NCBI RefSeq assembly: GCF_018873765.1
Contig: NC_057925.1
Coordinates: 49,612,010-49,676,009 of the forward strand
Length of the DNA: 64,000 nt
Direction of reading: 5' to 3'
Source: Telopea speciosissima
Lineage: Eukaryota > Streptophyta > Magnoliopsida > Proteales > Proteaceae
Shown here: piece after piece, positions 1-12,300 of the stretch
How positions within the stretch are numbered: the first letter of the stretch is position 1
Layout: each line of letters begins with the position of its first letter
The notes under the pieces: generated by a model
What the model was told of the DNA's origin: nothing
The model's database searches: none
What the model saw: the letters and a program-made list of their open reading frames with translations, nothing else
Made by a program: the position numbers and the translations under genes

Positions 1-11
1 ATGATTCTTTT

Positions 12-242
12 TGTTAGAATATGTCGTGGGGCCCAAAACAGAATCTTTTGATTAGCACCAGGCGCAAATCACAAGACCTCTTTAGACTCCACCGTGAGGG
101 CCTTTTTGGTCCTTTTTCCCTTTTCCCTCATCCCTATATATTGTACCCTCCTTCTCTCTTAATTAATTCAATTGATTCTTGACGGCTGCAACTCTTCTCT
201 CTTCGTTTCTCTTCTCCTCTCCTCGGATTTTCGCAGGTAACA
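12..242 (+). repeat. 5' LTR of Copia-1
   Basis: Starts TGTTAGAATATG and ends GGTAACA. It contains a TATA-like CTATATATTGTA near 135-146, the likely transcription start region. The last base abuts the primer binding site, which fixes the right border. Confidence 0.93.
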
Positions 243-254
243 TGGTATCAGAGC
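243..254 (+). other. Primer binding site of Copia-1 (initiator Met tRNA)
   Basis: TGGTATCAGAGC directly follows the 5' LTR. This is the standard plant copia priming site, complementary to the 3' end of initiator methionine tRNA. Confidence 0.93.
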
Positions 255-726
255 TAAGCTCCTAGGCTTGGTACAAATCTGCGCAAGCCCCTCTCCTCTT
301 TTCTTGCTCTTTCTTCTTTATTTTGCTTTTCTTTCATCTTCTGCAATTTCTGGTTAACTCTACCAGAGGTTCACCATCTTAAAGAAGAGGGTGATTTTTC
401 ACCCCTGCGTTTTTTATTGATGTTTGTTAGTTGCGGATTGGGTGCACATGATGAAAATCTGCTCTTCTTCAATTAAAAGCGGATTTTCGATTTGTTTGTG
501 TGATGTTTGAGGTTGTTTGATTGGCAAACGAGTGCCATATTGCTGGTCTGATGTTTTTGGGAGGTTCAATTCATGTTGGCAGCAGTTCTATCGTTTTTTT
601 CTTGAAGTTGTGGGTAAAGTTTGTTGATTCCATTGGTGGCAGCAGCTATTGAAGTCAAGGTTGGTGTTTGTCATGGTTGGCGTTTGTTGATTCTTAAAAT
701 TTTAGGTCTCCTTTTAAAGGAACAGC

Positions 727-2140
727 ATGGGTGATGAAGATAAAAGTAGTGCAGTGGTTACTGAAGTGGTGTCCTCCACTTCCAATCGAATCACAGAGAA
801 GAAACTTGAAGGTATTACCAATTTTCAGCAATGGCGGAAAATTGTGAAGCTTGTTTTGACTGGTCGAAACCAGCAGCTACACTTGACAGGACCCACACCA
901 ATGGATGATGCAAAGTGGGAAACTGTTGATGCCAGAATTCTTGGACAGATGTTGAACTCAATGGAGAATCATGTTGTGGACTTGGTTACTCACATCAACA
1001 TTGTGAAAGATTTATGGAATTATTTAGTGTTAGAACAAACACCAACCAAAACACGAAAAGAAACAAAAACAGAGCAACATGACACAAAGATTTAACGTGG
1101 TTCACACACCAGTACGGTGTGCTACATCCACAGGAGAAGGCGAAGCTGTTTCACTATGTAAATCGGAGAAAGTTACAATGGAGAACTCTCAAGAACACCC
1201 AAAACGGTGCGGCTGCTCTCTCCCTGAAACCCTAAAACGAAAACCCCCAAATCTTGCTCTTTACAACAACGCGGGTAAAGAACATAAATACTCCTCCATC
1301 GGATCCGGGTCGATCCATACCATCACAGATCTCATAAAAAGTTCCATTCGGGTCGCCACACAAAAAAATGTTGGAGCAGGTAATTCTTTGAAACGGGTCC
1401 AAGAATTCGAGACACACATAACATTTAGGAGTACTTTAATCTGGTCAAAATAATTTGTCAAGGATTTATGAACTATCACAGGAGTTCTATAGAACTGAAA
1501 GAAAGGGGCATTCCATTACCCAATATTTTGCTGACTTTAAGTGAATGTATGAAGAATTGAATGCCTTCCTTCCTATTTCGTCGGATGTGAAGCAGATGCA
1601 AGTTCAAAGAGAACAATTGGTTGTTATGACAGGAGTATGAGTCCGTCTGATCACAAATCCTTAGTAGTGAGATTATTGCCTCTCTCACAGATACGCTTGC
1701 CCGTGTCTTCACGTATCTCGTGAGAGTTATCGTGACTCCGCACCAGCAGTTGACAGTTCAGCTCTGGTCTCAAAAATTGAGGCTAGTGGTGGTAGCCGTG
1801 GAGATGGTGGTTACCGTGGGGGAAGTCGAGGACCTGGGACTGGTCGTGGAGGTGGTCGTAGTACAGGACGAGGTCCAACTCAGCCAAGAAGCAACCAAGG
1901 TTATGGGCAGTCTAATGCCTCTTCTGATGGATCGGGTGCGGTCTGGACTTGTCATCATTGTGGTCAACCTGGCCACATTCAGAGATTTTGTTGGAAATTT
2001 CATGGGAAGCTTGGACAGCAGCAGTTTGCAAATTCTGCTGCTAGTAGTGATTCAACCCCTCAGTCTCAACCTTCTGAGGGTAAGGTGATTGTTATGTCAG
2101 ACGAAGAGTATGCATGGTACAACCAGTTCCAGATTCCATA
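727..2140 (+). pseudogene. Copia-1 gag, interrupted and frameshifted
   Basis: The nucleocapsid/capsid reading frame starts at ATG 727 and reads a copia gag N-terminus (motif LEGITNFQQWRK) to LWNYL at 1027. There a solo LTR interrupts it. After the LTR and target duplication, gag resumes near 1429 (ELSQEFYRTERKGHS, then FADFKCMYEELNAFLP) and runs with frame changes into a Gly/Arg-rich stretch. A zinc knuckle of the form C-x2-C-x4-H-x4-C (CHHCGQPGHIQRFC) lies at 1950-1991. The knuckle binds RNA in live elements. The gene is non-functional because of the 396-bp insertion and several frame breaks. Confidence 0.9.
1028..1423 (-). repeat. Solo LTR nested in Copia-1 gag
   Basis: A 396-bp TG...CA unit (TGTTAGAACAAAC to ACACATAACA) flanked by the exact 5-bp duplication TTTAG at 1023-1027 and 1424-1428. 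Removing it plus one TTTAG rejoins gag. Orientation is inferred minus because the block AACGTGGTT...CTACATCCACAGG is the reverse of the sense-strand form seen in the solo LTR at 53495-53892. No internal coding region is left, so this is the scar of LTR-LTR recombination. Confidence 0.9.
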
Positions 2141-2162
2141 GCCTACTTCTTCCACTGCGACT

Positions 2163-3502
2163 TTGGTTAAGACAGGTAATGCCACTGCATGCCTTTCCAC
2201 TGCTTCCCGTCCCTGGATCATTGATTCAGGGCCATCGGATCACATGTCAGGTATCTTTTCCTCTTTGTCTCCATCATCATCCAGTGTTACCTTAGCTAAT
2301 GGGTCTTTAGCAAAGGTTAAGGGAGCTGGTACTGCTCATCCTACATTGTCCCTGTCCTCAGTTCTCTACCTTCCGAATTTTCCAATTAATCTTATGTCTA
2401 TAAGTAAATTAACCAATACTTTTAATTGTTCAGTGACATTCTATCCCGATTCTTGTGTTTTTCAAGATCTTGCTACAAAGAAGAAGATTGGTAGAGGACG
2501 TGAATCGGGGGGGGGACTGTATCTACTTGATGGCTCTTAATCTATTGCTTGCTCTAGTATTGCTTCTCACCATCAGATTCATTGTCGGCTTGGTCATCCT
2601 TCCTTGGAAAGTCTTAAGAAATTAGATTCTAGTTTTAATTCTCTTTCTAGTCTTGAGTGTGAGTCTTGTCAATTTGGGAAACTCCATCGGGTGAGTTATC
2701 TCCCTAGAGTCAACAAGCGCTCTACTTCTCCTTTTTCTTTGGTTCACGTTGATGTTTGGAGTCCATGTCCTGCCGTATCTAGTTTGGGTTTTAAATACTT
2801 TGTAATTTTTGTTGATGACCATTCAAGGATGACTTGGTTATATTCAATGAAAAATCGGTCTGAATTATTTTCTATACTTTGTGCTTTTGTTTCTAAAATT
2901 CAAAATCAGTTTGGTGTGAATGTGAAAATTCTTCGTAGTGAATAGTGATAATGCCAAACAGTACTTTTCTGCTCCTTTTTTTGCATTTATGGTCCAGCAT
3001 GGTATGATTCACCAGTCTTCCTGTTCTGACACACCACAACAAAACGGTGTTGCGAGAGGAAAAATTTACACCTAATGGAGGTCACTCGTTCTATGTTGTT
3101 TGAAATGAAGGTTCCTAAAAATTCCTGGGCTGATGTTGTAATGATTGCAAGCTATCTTATAAATCATATGCCTTCGTCCATTTTGCGAGGCGAAATTCCT
3201 CATTCCTTATTGTTTCCAACTGAAACATTGTTTTGTTTTGCCGCCTCGTATTTTTGGCTGTATTTTATTTGTAACCATAAACCTGAATTGTCTAAGTTGG
3301 ATCCTAAAGCCATTAAGTGTATGTTTCTTGGTTATTCTTGTACTCAAAAGGGTTACCGCTGTTTTTCTCCGTCTTTGCGTAAATATTTTATTACAGCTGA
3401 TGTCTCCTTCTTCGAATCCATACCATATCATGCTGATCCAATGAATGTATTCAGTCTCCTGTTCCACCACCATCAGCTCTTGCATAAGGATTGCCGCCAA
3501 TC
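2163..3502 (+). pseudogene. Copia-1 protease and integrase region
   Basis: The protease motif reads WIIDSGPSDHMS near 2214; the catalytic Asp-Ser-Gly is kept. The integrase N-terminal region reads HHQIHCRLGHPSLESL followed by CESCQFGKLHR (HHCC zinc binding), and then the catalytic core with HVDVWSPCP and FVDDHSRMTWLY. A TAG stop at 2944-2946 falls inside the core just before the expected second catalytic Asp. The frame then continues through PQQNGVA and INHMPSSILRG. Other stops occur near 2540. Integrase would normally insert the cDNA; this copy is dead. The region ends at the LINE insertion after 3512. Confidence 0.88.
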
Positions 3503-3512
3503 AAGGTGTATG

Positions 3513-4417
3513 ACAATTGGCATCCTTCAGGTGTCTTGGCCTCTATAGTCAGCCCCCGTGCCATCTATGATTCCGGCTTGGACAGACTTACCCCAGTGGC
3601 TTCCATCATCACCAATGGCTCTTGGTCCCCTCCCACCTCTCCCCCCCCCCCTTGCCGACCTCTGGAGTTCCCTCCCCCCTATTCCTCCTGGTCATAGAGG
3701 CAGAGGGGACACCATCTTATGGCTTCCCTCCACCACAGGCACATTCAGCTCCCACTCCGCTTGGGATATGGTTAGACACAGAGGGACCCCCTGTCTTTGG
3801 CAAAAAGTAGTTTGGTACAAAGGCCACATCCCTAGGCAGAGCTTCACTGCTTGGCGTGCCCTAGCAAATTGTCTACCAACTCAGGCCTTTCTTATCCACC
3901 GCCACATGCAAGTCTCTCCTAGATGCTGTCTTTGTTGGAAAGGTCACGAAGACATAGATCATCTTTTCTTCACTTGCCCCTTTGCTACCTCCATCTGGAA
4001 TCGGGTTCTCCGCCATTGCTGGCCTGCTCGTAGAAGACCTCTTCCGCTTTCTCGGGAATGGGTTTGGATTCATATGACATTTGGTGGCAACTCGATTTGT
4101 GACACTGTTGGAAAGCTTGCCTTTTGTGCTACTATATCCCACATTTGGATGGAGCGTAACCTTAGAAGATGGACGTCCAACTCCCGCTCTCTCGACAAGA
4201 GTTGGAAGGCCAACTTCTTTGGCGTTTCATCTAAAGCTAACTCCCTCCCCCTGACTAGTGTGATAGATTCCCCAAGGAACAGACTTATTGTTGTCTCCTG
4301 GGGTCCTACTTCCACTATTTTATGCCCTACTTAGCTTCGGGCTTCTTGGCCTTCGGGCTTGTATATCCCTTCCCCCCCTTTTCTTCGCAATTAAATTATT
4401 ATTCATCCAAAAAAAAT
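3513..4417 (+). mobile_element. 5'-truncated L1-type LINE nested in Copia-1
   Basis: A 905-bp insertion flanked by a perfect 10-bp duplication AAGGTGTATG (3503-3512 and 4418-4427), ending in a short A-rich tail at 4410-4417. The frame 3558-4334 encodes the extreme C-terminus of a LINE ORF2 reverse transcriptase: the zinc-binding zf-RVT domain with WQKVVWYKGHIPRQSFTAWR, then CCLCWKGHEDIDHLFFTCPF. The upstream polymerase and ORF1 are missing, typical of aborted target-primed reverse transcription. A related 3' end lies at 63235-63425. Confidence 0.92.
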
Positions 4418-4578
4418 AAGGTGTATGGCCGCCGCCCACAAGTAGCTGCTGCCCCTCCGGTTCTCGCGGACTCTGTCACATCTTCTTCTGCTGCAGATCC
4501 TACCACGGATACCCTTCCAGTTTAGCCTATTGTTTCTGATCTTGACATTCCGATTGCTAAACAAAAAGGTACCCGTAG

Positions 4579-6170
4579 TTGTACTCACATTCTATCTCTA
4601 ACTTTGTTTCTTACTCTTCTTTGTCTTCTCCATTTCGTTCCTTTTTATCTACTGTTGAGACCCATCCCCTTCCTAAGTCTGTGACAGAGGTGTTATCTAG
4701 TCCTAGTTGGAGGACAGGTATGGAAGAAGAATTAACGGCCTTAAAGGCGAATGATACTTGGGATATTGTACCGCTGTTCCAAGGAAAAACTGCCATTGGT
4801 TGTCAATGGGTGTATGTAGTGAAAGTGAATACTGACGGTTCTCTTGCCCGTTTGAAGGCAAGACTTGTAGCGAAGGGTTATGCACAGGTGTATGGTATAG
4901 ACTATTTAGATACCTTTTCACTTGTTGTCAAACTTGCTTTTGTTCGTATTCTGATCTCGCTTGCAGCAACGTATCACAGGTCTTTATTTCAGCTTGATGT
5001 TAAGAATGTGTTTCTACATGGTACTTTGCAGGAGGAGGTTTATATGGAGCAACCACCAGAGTTTGTTGCTCAGGGGGAGTCTGGTATAGTGTGTAGGTTG
5101 AAAAAGTCCTTGTATGGGCTGAAATAATCTCCTCATGCGTGGTTTGGCAGATTTACTGAAGTTGCTCTTGCCTTTGGTCTGTCCAGGTGTGGAAGTAATC
5201 ACTCGTTCTTTTGTAGACAGTCAAGTGCAGGGAGGATTTTTCTGATTGTGTACGTTGATGATATTATCAATACTGATGATGATTCAATTGGTAAAACTGA
5301 GTTGAAGTAATATCTTCAACAAAAGTTTCAGACTAAAAACTTGGGAAGTTAAAATATTTTTTGGGAATTGAAGTGGCTTAGTCTCAAAAGGGAGTTTTTC
5401 TGTCACAACAAAAGTATGTGTTGGACTTACTCACTGAGACAAGTATGCTCGGGTCTAAGCCTATTGACTCACCCATGGACCAGAATGTGAAACTTGTTGC
5501 TTTAGGAGGAGGTGCTCTTGATGACCCTGAGAGATATAGAAGACTGGTGGGTAAGCTGAACTACCTAACAGTTTCTCGACCCGACATTGCTTTTCCAGTT
5601 GGTGTGGTGAGTCAATTCCTTTCCTCTCCTAGGACCTCTCATTGGGATGCAGTGTATTCTACGGTATCTTAAAAGGGCTCCAGGTAGAGGGAATTGTGTA
5701 TCGAGATCATGGACATAGCAGAGTTGAAGGGTTTTCAAATGCTGATTGGGCAGGATCTCCAACTGACAGGAGGTCGACTACTGGGTATTGCACGTTTGTT
5801 GGAGGAAATCTGGTAATGTGGAAGAGCAAGAAGCAGAGTATTGTGGAACGTTCCAGTGCCGAGTCAGAATATAGAGTTATGGCACAATTGACATGTGAGT
5901 TAATGTGGATACAACAGCTATTTTCTGAGTTCGGATTCAAGACTTCAGTTCCCATGCAATTATGGTGTAATGACCAGGCATCAATTCATATTGCTTCTAA
6001 TCTTGTGTTTCATGAGAGGATGAAGCACATTGAAATTGACTGCCATTTTGTTCGGGAAAAGATGTAGAGTAGATTGATTCTTCCAAGCCATGTCAGAACT
6101 GGAGAGCAGCTTGCAGGTGTGTTTACTAAGCCATTGGGTAATGGGAGGATAAAGTATATTTGTAACATGT
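4579..6170 (+). pseudogene. Copia-1 reverse transcriptase and RNase H
   Basis: The polymerase begins with [20 protein letters not shown], then [38 protein letters not shown], and the catalytic VYVDDI near 5250. A TAA at 5125-5127 cuts the frame inside the LYGLKQSP motif, and further breaks lie near 5310-5350. The RNase H part follows from about 5700: NADWAGSPTDRRSTTGYC, SSAESEYRVMAQ, and HIEIDCHFVREKM. The domain order is diagnostic of Ty1/copia. The protein cannot be made intact. Confidence 0.9.
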
Positions 6171-6208
6171 TGAGCATGATCGATATATATGCTCCAGCTT
6201 GAGAAGAG

Positions 6209-6427
6209 TGTTAGAATGTATGTCGTGGAGCCCAAAACAGAATCTTGTGATTAGCGTCATGAGACCTCTTTAGGCTCCATCGTGAGGCCCTTTTAGATCC
6301 TTTCCTATTCCCTATTCCCTATATATTGTACCCTCCTCTCTTAATTAATTCAATTGATTCTTGATGGTTGCAACTCTTCTCTCTTCTTTTCTCTTCTCCT
6401 CTCCTTCTCAGATTTTCGCAGGTAACA
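6209..6427 (+). repeat. 3' LTR of Copia-1
   Basis: TGTTAGAATGTATGTCG to GGTAACA, 219 bp. It is preceded by a purine-rich run (GCTTGAGAAGAG, 6198-6208) that would serve as the polypurine tract. It is 12 bp shorter than the 5' LTR through small indels. Confidence 0.92.
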
Positions 6428-6693
6428 CTTTTAATGGGTCTTAAGGACCAATCTAACCCCTCCTATTTATTCTTTTTGTTTCTCTCTCCAACTTTACCCT
6501 CACTTTTAAATTTAATGTCCATTTACTCTTTGATTTTTCAATATACTTAGTTTGCCCTTATTCTTTATAATTCTCAATTCCCTATGTGCCCTTTGCCTTT
6601 ATTCTATCTAAATGCCCCTCTTCCATTGGGTTAATTAGGGACCTACCACTCCCCTTATAACTTTGAGATATTTACAGTTTTGCCACTAAGCCT

Positions 6694-7290
6694 TTGATTC
6701 GAGTGTTCTCGTCTTCGTGTGAGCCTATAGTGATTCCAAACCCCCGATATTCTAACCATATCCAAACCATGGTGGCTAGTAGTGAGATTGTCAAACAACT
6801 TAATTCCTATAAAGTGAAAAGCAAGATAGAGATGGCCAACCTCACAGATCATGTTGCTACCCTCAACCCAACTATCAGTTCCATCCAAAATCCAGACAAT
6901 GATGGCATCCATGCAAGCTTCTATTGACTAATTGGTGGCTTCAGATAAAGGAAAGAGTCCCATGCAATCTGAGGATTATTTCAACTCCATCCCACAGGGT
7001 CAATCTCATGTAATACCACTGTCACTGCCACCACTACCGCTACCGCTACCACCACCACCACCATATGGAGTTTGATCAATATGATGATACTCTTAATGGG
7101 GCTGAAAGAGGAGTGAAGTTGGACGCCCTCAATTTTTTGGGGGATAACAACCCAGAGCAATATCTTGATTGGGTTCACAATTTGGAGATATTTTTTAGAT
7201 GGTACAAGTTGACTGAGGCCAGAAAGATCTTATTTGTAGAGGCTATCTGAAGGGCAAGGCTCGAGTCTAGTGGATCAAACACCAACAACA
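6694..7290 (+). pseudogene. Gypsy-type gag remnant
   Basis: Two out-of-frame pieces of a Ty3/gypsy-like gag. The first (6694-6927) is a possible N-terminal coil region. The second (7065-7290) carries the capsid motif GVKLDALNFLGDNNPEQYL, then DWVHNLEIFFRWYKL. A frameshift at about 7245 is followed by KGKARV, a stop, and WIKHQQQ. A Pro-rich linker lies at 7021-7064. No protease or polymerase follows, so this is a heavily deleted relic. Assignment to gypsy rests on the capsid motif pattern only. Confidence 0.65.
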
Positions 7291-7508
7291 GAATTGATTC
7301 GATGCATTACTAATGCAGAATTGCAGCACGAATAGAAGAAGAAGAACCTGTTATTTTGGTGACTGAGGCCAGAAAGATCTTATTTGTAGAGGCTACCTGA
7401 AGGGCACGGCTTGAGTCTAGTGGATCAAACAACAACAACAGAATTGATTCGATGCATTACTAATGCAGAATTGCAGCACGAATAGAAGAAGAACAACCTG
7501 TTATTTTG
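7211..7508. repeat. 150-bp tandem duplication
   Basis: Two adjacent copies (7211-7360 and 7361-7508) starting GACTGAGGCCAGAAAGATCT and ending ...CTGTTATTTTGG. They differ at only a few sites (for example CAAGGCTCGAG against CACGGCTTGAG). The unit spans the end of the gypsy gag relic and the beginning of the following repeat DNA, so it arose after that junction formed. Confidence 0.92.
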
Positions 7509-9300
7509 GGTTTGGTTCAGTTTTCTAGGTCCAAATCCAACTGAACCTATGATTCAAGACTAGCTCGAGTTAAGACTAAATTTTAAGTCTCCTACAGGTT
7601 ATATGGGTTATGGGCCAATTTTATAAGCTCAAATATTAGATATATAAAGCCTATACGAAATTAGGTGTCTATTTCTATTTTTTGTTTTAAGTTTCTTGAG
7701 ACTTTCTATTTTGAAAAAAACTTAGGTTGTAAGGAACTCCTTAGAACATGCATGGGAGGTTCCCTATTTGATGCAGAATTAAACACTTACCTTGCTTTGT
7801 TTTCTTTTAAGTGTTTTAATTTAAGTTCCAGTTGAACCAGTGGTCCAATTTAAGTTGTTATTTTCGTTTACTTTCTTTAGAGTTTTAAGTTGGGTCTACA
7901 TTATTTTAAACTTTTAAAAGGAATGGGACTTGTAAGGTGGCATGGCTAGGAGGTTTCCCAGTCCATTCTAAACTCCTGTTTATTTGCTGTTATAAATAAA
8001 GACAGACGGGGGGAGGGGGGGCTCTTCTGTTGCCCACGTTTTCTGTTTTCAAAGACTGTTATGCTGCTGTCTCAGTGGTGATTCAGTGATCTTCTTGTGG
8101 TGAATCAAGGCCTCGATTGGTGGTAAATCTAATCAACTCCTTCCAGTAAGAAGCCCAGGTGTTACTTTATAATCTCTTTGATCTCTTCTTGAAGAGTATC
8201 AAAACTGTTTCTGTTCTAACCTCTAGTTGAAATTCAGTTTTCTGTTCCTGCGATAGAGAAATCCTAGTTACATCAGGTGTGCTGGAAACAAGGGTCTGAT
8301 TTACATTCTGATTTAGAAAACTCTTACGGTCAGTAGTCTGAACACCATCCAAATATCAAGTTCTGATTTTACCAAATGAAAGTTGGACTCCTATTCCAAG
8401 TGGGATTCGACACTTGCTATTTTGGAGGCTATTCAAGAACTGAGATTTGTTGATCTATTAAGTCTATATCCAATAACATAGATGGACTTAGTGTTGGGTG
8501 TATAAAATCTGAAAGCTGATCATTCAAACAACTTGTCACTTGGCTGATTCTGAAGTTTCCTAGTTCTCTAAGGATTTGTCTATATAATCAGATCCCGACC
8601 TTGGATCTGGCTGATATTCTCAACAACTGTTCTATGCATTAAGAGAAGGAATCGACCAAGATTGTCTGTCTATCTGAATTCTGGATTTTGCTCGGGGACT
8701 TTTCCCTCAATTCTGGAAATTTTCTCTGTTTATGGCCCTGTTCTGTTGGTACTGATTTGCATATATCAGAACCACATTACTATCATGTTGTTTTCTCCAA
8801 GTTATAGATAAAAGAGCAAGGGTCTAGCCCTCCACGATTTTGACAAACCCTTAGCTTTATGCTTGTAATTTTCTGTTAGATGATACTTTAGTGAGATGCA
8901 ACAGCAGCCTCTGGAGGCCAACATGGACTGGTGAGATGCAAGTCAAGTACCAGCTGAGAGGCCTAGTCCACAACCTTTCCGTCTATCTTTCTTCTTCTTC
9001 TTCTTCTCCTTCTCAATCTCAGTTTTCTGTTGTTTACCCTTTCTTCACATACTTGCTTCTTATTTCTGTTTTGTCTATAAGTTGAAGAATAGCACTGTTC
9101 CTCTCTGTATTAGCAACTGGAAACTGAGATTGAGAAGGAGAAGAAGAAAGATGTGCAGTTTGAACTAACTACCAAGAATAGCACTGTTCCTCTCTTTGTT
9201 TTCTATTTCCAACCCCTCTGTTTGAACTGAACACCAAGAATGGTAGCGAAAAGCCTGGTTTCTCACTACAGCATCTCTGGCCAAAACAGAAATAACACGA
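7509..9300. other. Repeat-derived DNA without a gene
   Basis: No coding frame is convincing here. A TATA-like GTTATAAATAAAG at about 7990-8003 followed by a G-run suggests a decayed LTR of the gypsy relic upstream, on the plus strand; this is inference. Around 8997-9150 two arms of about 30 bp (TTCTCCTTCTCAATCTCAG and its reverse complement) form a potential hairpin, and the phrase AGAATAGCACTGTTCCTCTC occurs twice (about 9086 and 9175). Confidence 0.5.
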
Positions 9301-9301
9301 C

Positions 9302-12300
9302 TCACTTACTCATCGTGCCATGTGTTCCAACACTAACACCGACCTGCAAATAAATTGGCTGTGTTTAGAGCAGATGATATATCAACCACAAACATAGTTA
9401 TCAAGCAAGGCATCCAGGCTCCTTGGGCGCCTTGCTGCCTCATTGGTGTCGCCTTGATTTTAGACCCTCTCCAACGCCATGGTCGCCTTGCCGCCTTGAT
9501 AACTATGACCATAAAGACTTCAGATTGACTATCTGACACCTCACGGTTGATAAAGGCTCTATTATTGATATAATACATCTCTTACGGAGAATGAATCCAG
9601 ACAGATAGTGATCTCCCGGACAGACCATGAAGAAATCAAGGTTACCTTGATTTCTAGAGCAGGGCACATGTGTGGGGGATACATTTCAGTTTTAGTTTCT
9701 TCAACAATATGCGTTATAGGAATTGTTTGATGTAAAACGAATATGTCTATGTATTCCGATATGGTTCTTTCCATTTGCTGTTTTATTTTTTGATCTTTCC
9801 ACCCTTAAATAGGAAAGAAAAAAAGTCTGCTAATAACTGATGATACCCTTAACATAAAATGATTATTAGTTAGTAGGTTCCTTGAAACTTAATTTGGTAC
9901 TAGAGGACTATTACCTTATTATATATTTCTTTGTTAAAAACTTACTGCTATAACCCTTCGGTGATTAGCTTGTTCAAGGTGCGTAATAGTTGCAAAACAA
10001 ATAGCAGGTAGAACCTTCTCCAAAACCATCAGGTCTACTAAGTATAACGGGTTCATTTTTTGTATCTAAGTACACATCTTCCTCCAATCTCCAATGAAAA
10101 GGTAAATCAGCATTCATTTGTACAAATACAGTGATGCAGATTTATCACCAAATAGGGCTTGTTTCATTGGGAATAAGTCTAGGGTTGAATTACATACATG
10201 TTGGGCCTTTGATCCCATGGGTTTCTGATGTAATAGGCCACTTTTATGGGCCTAAAATATGGGTATATAGGTTGCATACGGGATTAGCCCAATACTTAGT
10301 TTATTTTTATGTTTTTTAATTGAACCGGTTCAAATTGGTTGCATCCAATTGGTTCAATTTAAGTGATCATGCGACTTGGTTAATTGGTTAAGTGGTCATG
10401 TGACAACTTAAGTGGTCATGTGATGTAGGTTGGGCTGGATTAGGACTCTATAAGTCCAGCCATGTTTTGAGTCTATTTCCTTTAGTATTTTAATTTCCTA
10501 GTCAGTTTAAGTTACCTAATAGGTTAGGGATAGGGTTAGGCCATTCCTTTTTAGTGTCTAAGTCTATTTTTGAGTCTTCTATATAAGTTTGTAAGGGAGG
10601 CCAGCATTAGATACGAATTTGATTAATAAAAATTAGTTTTATGCTTGCTGCCATTGCTGCTGCTCTTTGTGAGTATATATCCTTGTGGATCTCAAAGTGA
10701 ATAGGATGGGTGGACTCCTGCGACTCCTTGCATTGTGAAGATCGGGAGGTTCTCTCAAGTCATCAAGCTGCTGCCATTGTTCCGGCAATACAGTGAGTTT
10801 GAATCTATTTTTATTTTAAACCTTCTTCTACTTAGACCTAATCTACAGTCCCCTCCATCCATCAAACCCTAATCTCCATTAAACCTGCAACTCCTACCTC
10901 AATTAGGACTCCCTCATAACTCCAGATTTAACCATCAATTTCGAACCCTACTTCCAGCCTATATTCCCCAAACATCTCCCTACAATCGACCTTAAACCTA
11001 GCCCTTAGTCTCCTCTACAACCCCTCCATTCCTCCACTCCATTAAACCTAAAACCTGCAACTCAATTCTGTCCAGAATAGCAGAATTTTAAAACCTTCCC
11101 AAATCCAATTATTTTTATCCCATAATAACCCCCTAGACCTGCAAATTAAAGTCATATAAGACCCATTCCCAAATTCCCATCCTAAACCCTAGAATTAGCC
11201 TAAAACCTAGAGCTGTCCATTCGAACCAGCAACCCCTTTTGCTATTGATCCTGTTGTCTGGCTCCTAGCAGGTCTACCTACCTATCTAGGACCACATTAT
11301 ACAGTGAGAAGCTTCTTTTTTTGTTTTTGCGCTAGGGGGGGGGATGTCAGATATAAAAATCAAAGAAAATGGAATAGTAATTAACAAGATAATAACATAT
11401 GACATAAACATTAATGAAGAAATACCTGAGAAATAGATCTTCCACAGCAAAATTGACAAGAAAATTGTGTGTTTTTTTTTTTTTTGGGTTAAAAGAATTA
11501 AGAATAAATACCTCCATCTCTTCATCTGTAGTTATTTGAGATTGATGTTGACCTCTTGATCCAATTAGGAGAACAGTTGGTAGCTTCAAGATTCTGACCA
11601 ACTGAAGCAAGCAGGCCAAGGTTTCGTTGTGGATCTGCAATGAAGATGGTGGCTTACAGGATTTGGCAACCACGGCTTGAGTAAAGCCTGTTGCAGGGCC
11701 TATCTCGGTACCACAGAGAGTAATTCTCTGGCCATTTATCGCGGGGTTTGCCGTTTCACTCTTGAGCTTTGCTGCCACAAGAAATGGGACAATGATTGTG
11801 GGCACAATGGAAGAGTTTTCTCCTGTGATTGCTGACAGGACTTCATGAACAGCACAGGAAACAAGTGGCAACTCATATTCTTGCAGAAGCAAAATGGACA
11901 GCTGTCATATGAGAACATTAAGTGAACAGAAATCAAATCAATGTGAAATATAATCAGTAGGCATGATACAATTCATTGATTGAGATTGAGAAAAAGATTT
12001 TGCATGCTAGTTTATCAAACTTGCAAATTTTACAGGAAGGATCAAAGGCTGTTGGGGTTATAGAAATTAACCTTGAAATCACAAGGTTTTAAGGTAATTA
12101 GAAAAAAACAGAGTATATGGTGTGTAACTTTAGTTACACTAAGATGGATAATATGGTGGTGAAAATTGATGAGAGGAAGATTCTGCAAAGTGATTGTCTC
12201 AAGTATTTGGGTTCAATCATAAATAAACAAGGTGATATAGAGGATGATGTTTCACAAATAATTAAAATGGGAAGGATGAAGTAGAGAGGTGCATCTGGAG

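Larger units (their letters stand above)
12..6427 (+). mobile_element. Copia-1: full-length but dead Ty1/copia retrotransposon
   Basis: Complete element with two LTRs (12-242 and 6209-6427) and an exact 5-bp target duplication, CTTTT, at 7-11 and 6428-6432. A primer binding site matching initiator Met tRNA follows the 5' LTR. Coding blocks come in the copia order gag, protease, integrase, reverse transcriptase, RNase H, but are broken by several stops and frameshifts. The LTRs differ by roughly a tenth of positions including indels, so the insertion is old. It later received a solo LTR (1028-1423) and a 5'-truncated LINE (3513-4417). It has no intact protein and cannot move by itself. Confidence 0.95.
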
